Source of the DNA: Candidatus Sumerlaeota bacterium
GTDB taxonomy: Bacteria; Sumerlaeota; Sumerlaeia; MWCT01
NCBI GenBank assembly: GCA_026398545.1
Contig: JAPLSR010000285.1
Location: 1-6,071, forward strand
Direction: 5' to 3'
Length of the DNA: 6,071 nt
Shown one piece after another: positions 5,477-6,071 of the stretch. The translations under genes and the position numbers were made by a program. The notes beneath the pieces were generated by a model. It saw only the letters and a list, made by a program, of their open reading frames with translations, had not been told where the DNA came from and searched no databases. The first letter of the stretch is position 1, and the number at the start of each line of letters is the position of its first letter.

Positions 5477-6071
5477 TTATTTATCCTCTTCTTTCGGCTT
5501 AACTTTTTTTCCCGGTTCAAACAACTTCATTTCCTGCTCAAGTTCCTTATAGGAGTTGGAAAGGGGATGCAACTTCTTCTCAATGAATTGCTTTTCCTGT
5601 TCCCGCCGGATGACTTCCTGGATTTGCTGTTCCTGCCTCTGAATTTCCTTTGCTATTTCTTTATATGACACCTTTTTCGGTTTAACGTTGAAAGCGGGTT
5701 TTTGACAGACTTTGATAACCGCTTCACGGAGAGCATTCATATCAATCGGTTCGCGGATAAGCTTGTTGCCGGAAAGTTTGTGGGCAATTACCGCCTCATT
5801 GGGTTCGGCAACGGCAGAGATGAACTGTATCTCTGTATACTTCAGGTTCTGGTTCAGCCTTAGAATTTTGCAAAGCTGGAACCCATCAAGCTTGGGCATC
5901 CTGATATCCAGAATGACGATATCCGGTTGATAGGAAACGATTCTTGAGAGGGCATCCACAGGGTTGGTGGTGGGGATAACCTCGAACACCCAATCACCCC
6001 CGCTTTTCAGGGTCAATGCGGCACTGACAAAATCGAGCACGTCTTTATTGTCATCAACAACCATGATGCGG
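5477..6071 (-). CDS. Response-regulator receiver protein with coiled-coil tail, 5' end beyond the window
   Basis: Residue numbers count from the ATG at 6064. The receiver domain covers about 1-120: VVDD with acidic pocket residues D4-D5, phospho-acceptor D53 in ILDIRMPKLDG, and S83 at the conserved Ser/Thr position (FISA). The conserved Lys of the K-P pair is Glu here (E105-P106), which is unusual. After residue 120 there is no winged-helix, HTH, GGDEF or other known output domain. A Gln/Glu/Lys-rich segment (about 134-182) is predicted to be helical or coiled-coil, and the protein ends in a charged tail. It probably acts through protein contacts. Codons before the ATG (6065-6070) read Arg-Ile, giving RIMVVDD, the usual start of a receiver strand. 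The true start is therefore likely just outside the window. No cognate kinase is visible. Confidence 0.85.
   Translation of the reverse strand, partial: RIMVVDDNKDVLDFVSAALTLKSGGDWVFEVIPTTNPVDALSRIVSYQPDIVILDIRMPKLDGFQLCKILRLNQNLKYTEIQFISAVAEPNEAVIAHKLSGNKLIREPIDMNALREAVIKVCQKPAFNVKPKKVSYKEIAKEIQRQEQQIQEVIRREQEKQFIEKKLHPLSNSYKELEQEMKLFEPGKKVKPKEEDK

Overview
The window reads as ordinary chromosomal sequence of a non-model, probably didermic environmental bacterium, interrupted by an AT-rich restriction-modification insert. The host genes have about 50-60% GC in the stretches I counted. They include a NamZ/DUF1343 muramidase, a GspG-like pseudopilin with a GPDGD-type tail, a TgpA-type membrane transglutaminase and a receiver-domain protein. 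The pilin tail style recalls pseudopilins of Planctomycetota/Sumerlaeota-like lineages, but I cannot place the organism with confidence. I see no rRNA, tRNA, CRISPR array, transposase or integrase.

Layout. 3-959 (+): a DUF1343/NamZ exo-N-acetylmuramidase whose 5' end lies outside the window. 960-1111: an intergenic region with a weak hairpin and a candidate promoter. 1112-1675 (+): a type IV prepilin-like protein. 1676-1724: a short spacer with a 13-bp palindrome and a nine-codon ORF. 1725-3023 (+): a beta-type DNA methyltransferase fused to a C-terminal staphylococcal-nuclease-like (SNase) domain. 3023-3140 (+): what looks like the collapsed remnant of the companion restriction endonuclease gene, starting on the methyltransferase stop codon (TAGTG). 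3185-5431 (+): a TTG-started transglutaminase/DUF4129 membrane protein. 5477-6071 (-): a response-regulator receiver with a coiled-coil tail, convergent with the previous gene and running off the window edge.

How the genes relate. The muramidase, pilin, transglutaminase and receiver are cell-envelope or surface and signalling functions without an obvious shared pathway. The methyltransferase and endonuclease remnant form a separate, recently acquired module with different base composition. That module now looks like an orphan modification enzyme, because its nuclease partner has been reduced to a start and a tail in different frames. The most interesting points are the methyltransferase-SNase fusion, whose nuclease active-site residues are mostly replaced, and the internally deleted partner gene. 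A third is a receiver domain in which the conserved lysine is replaced by glutamate.
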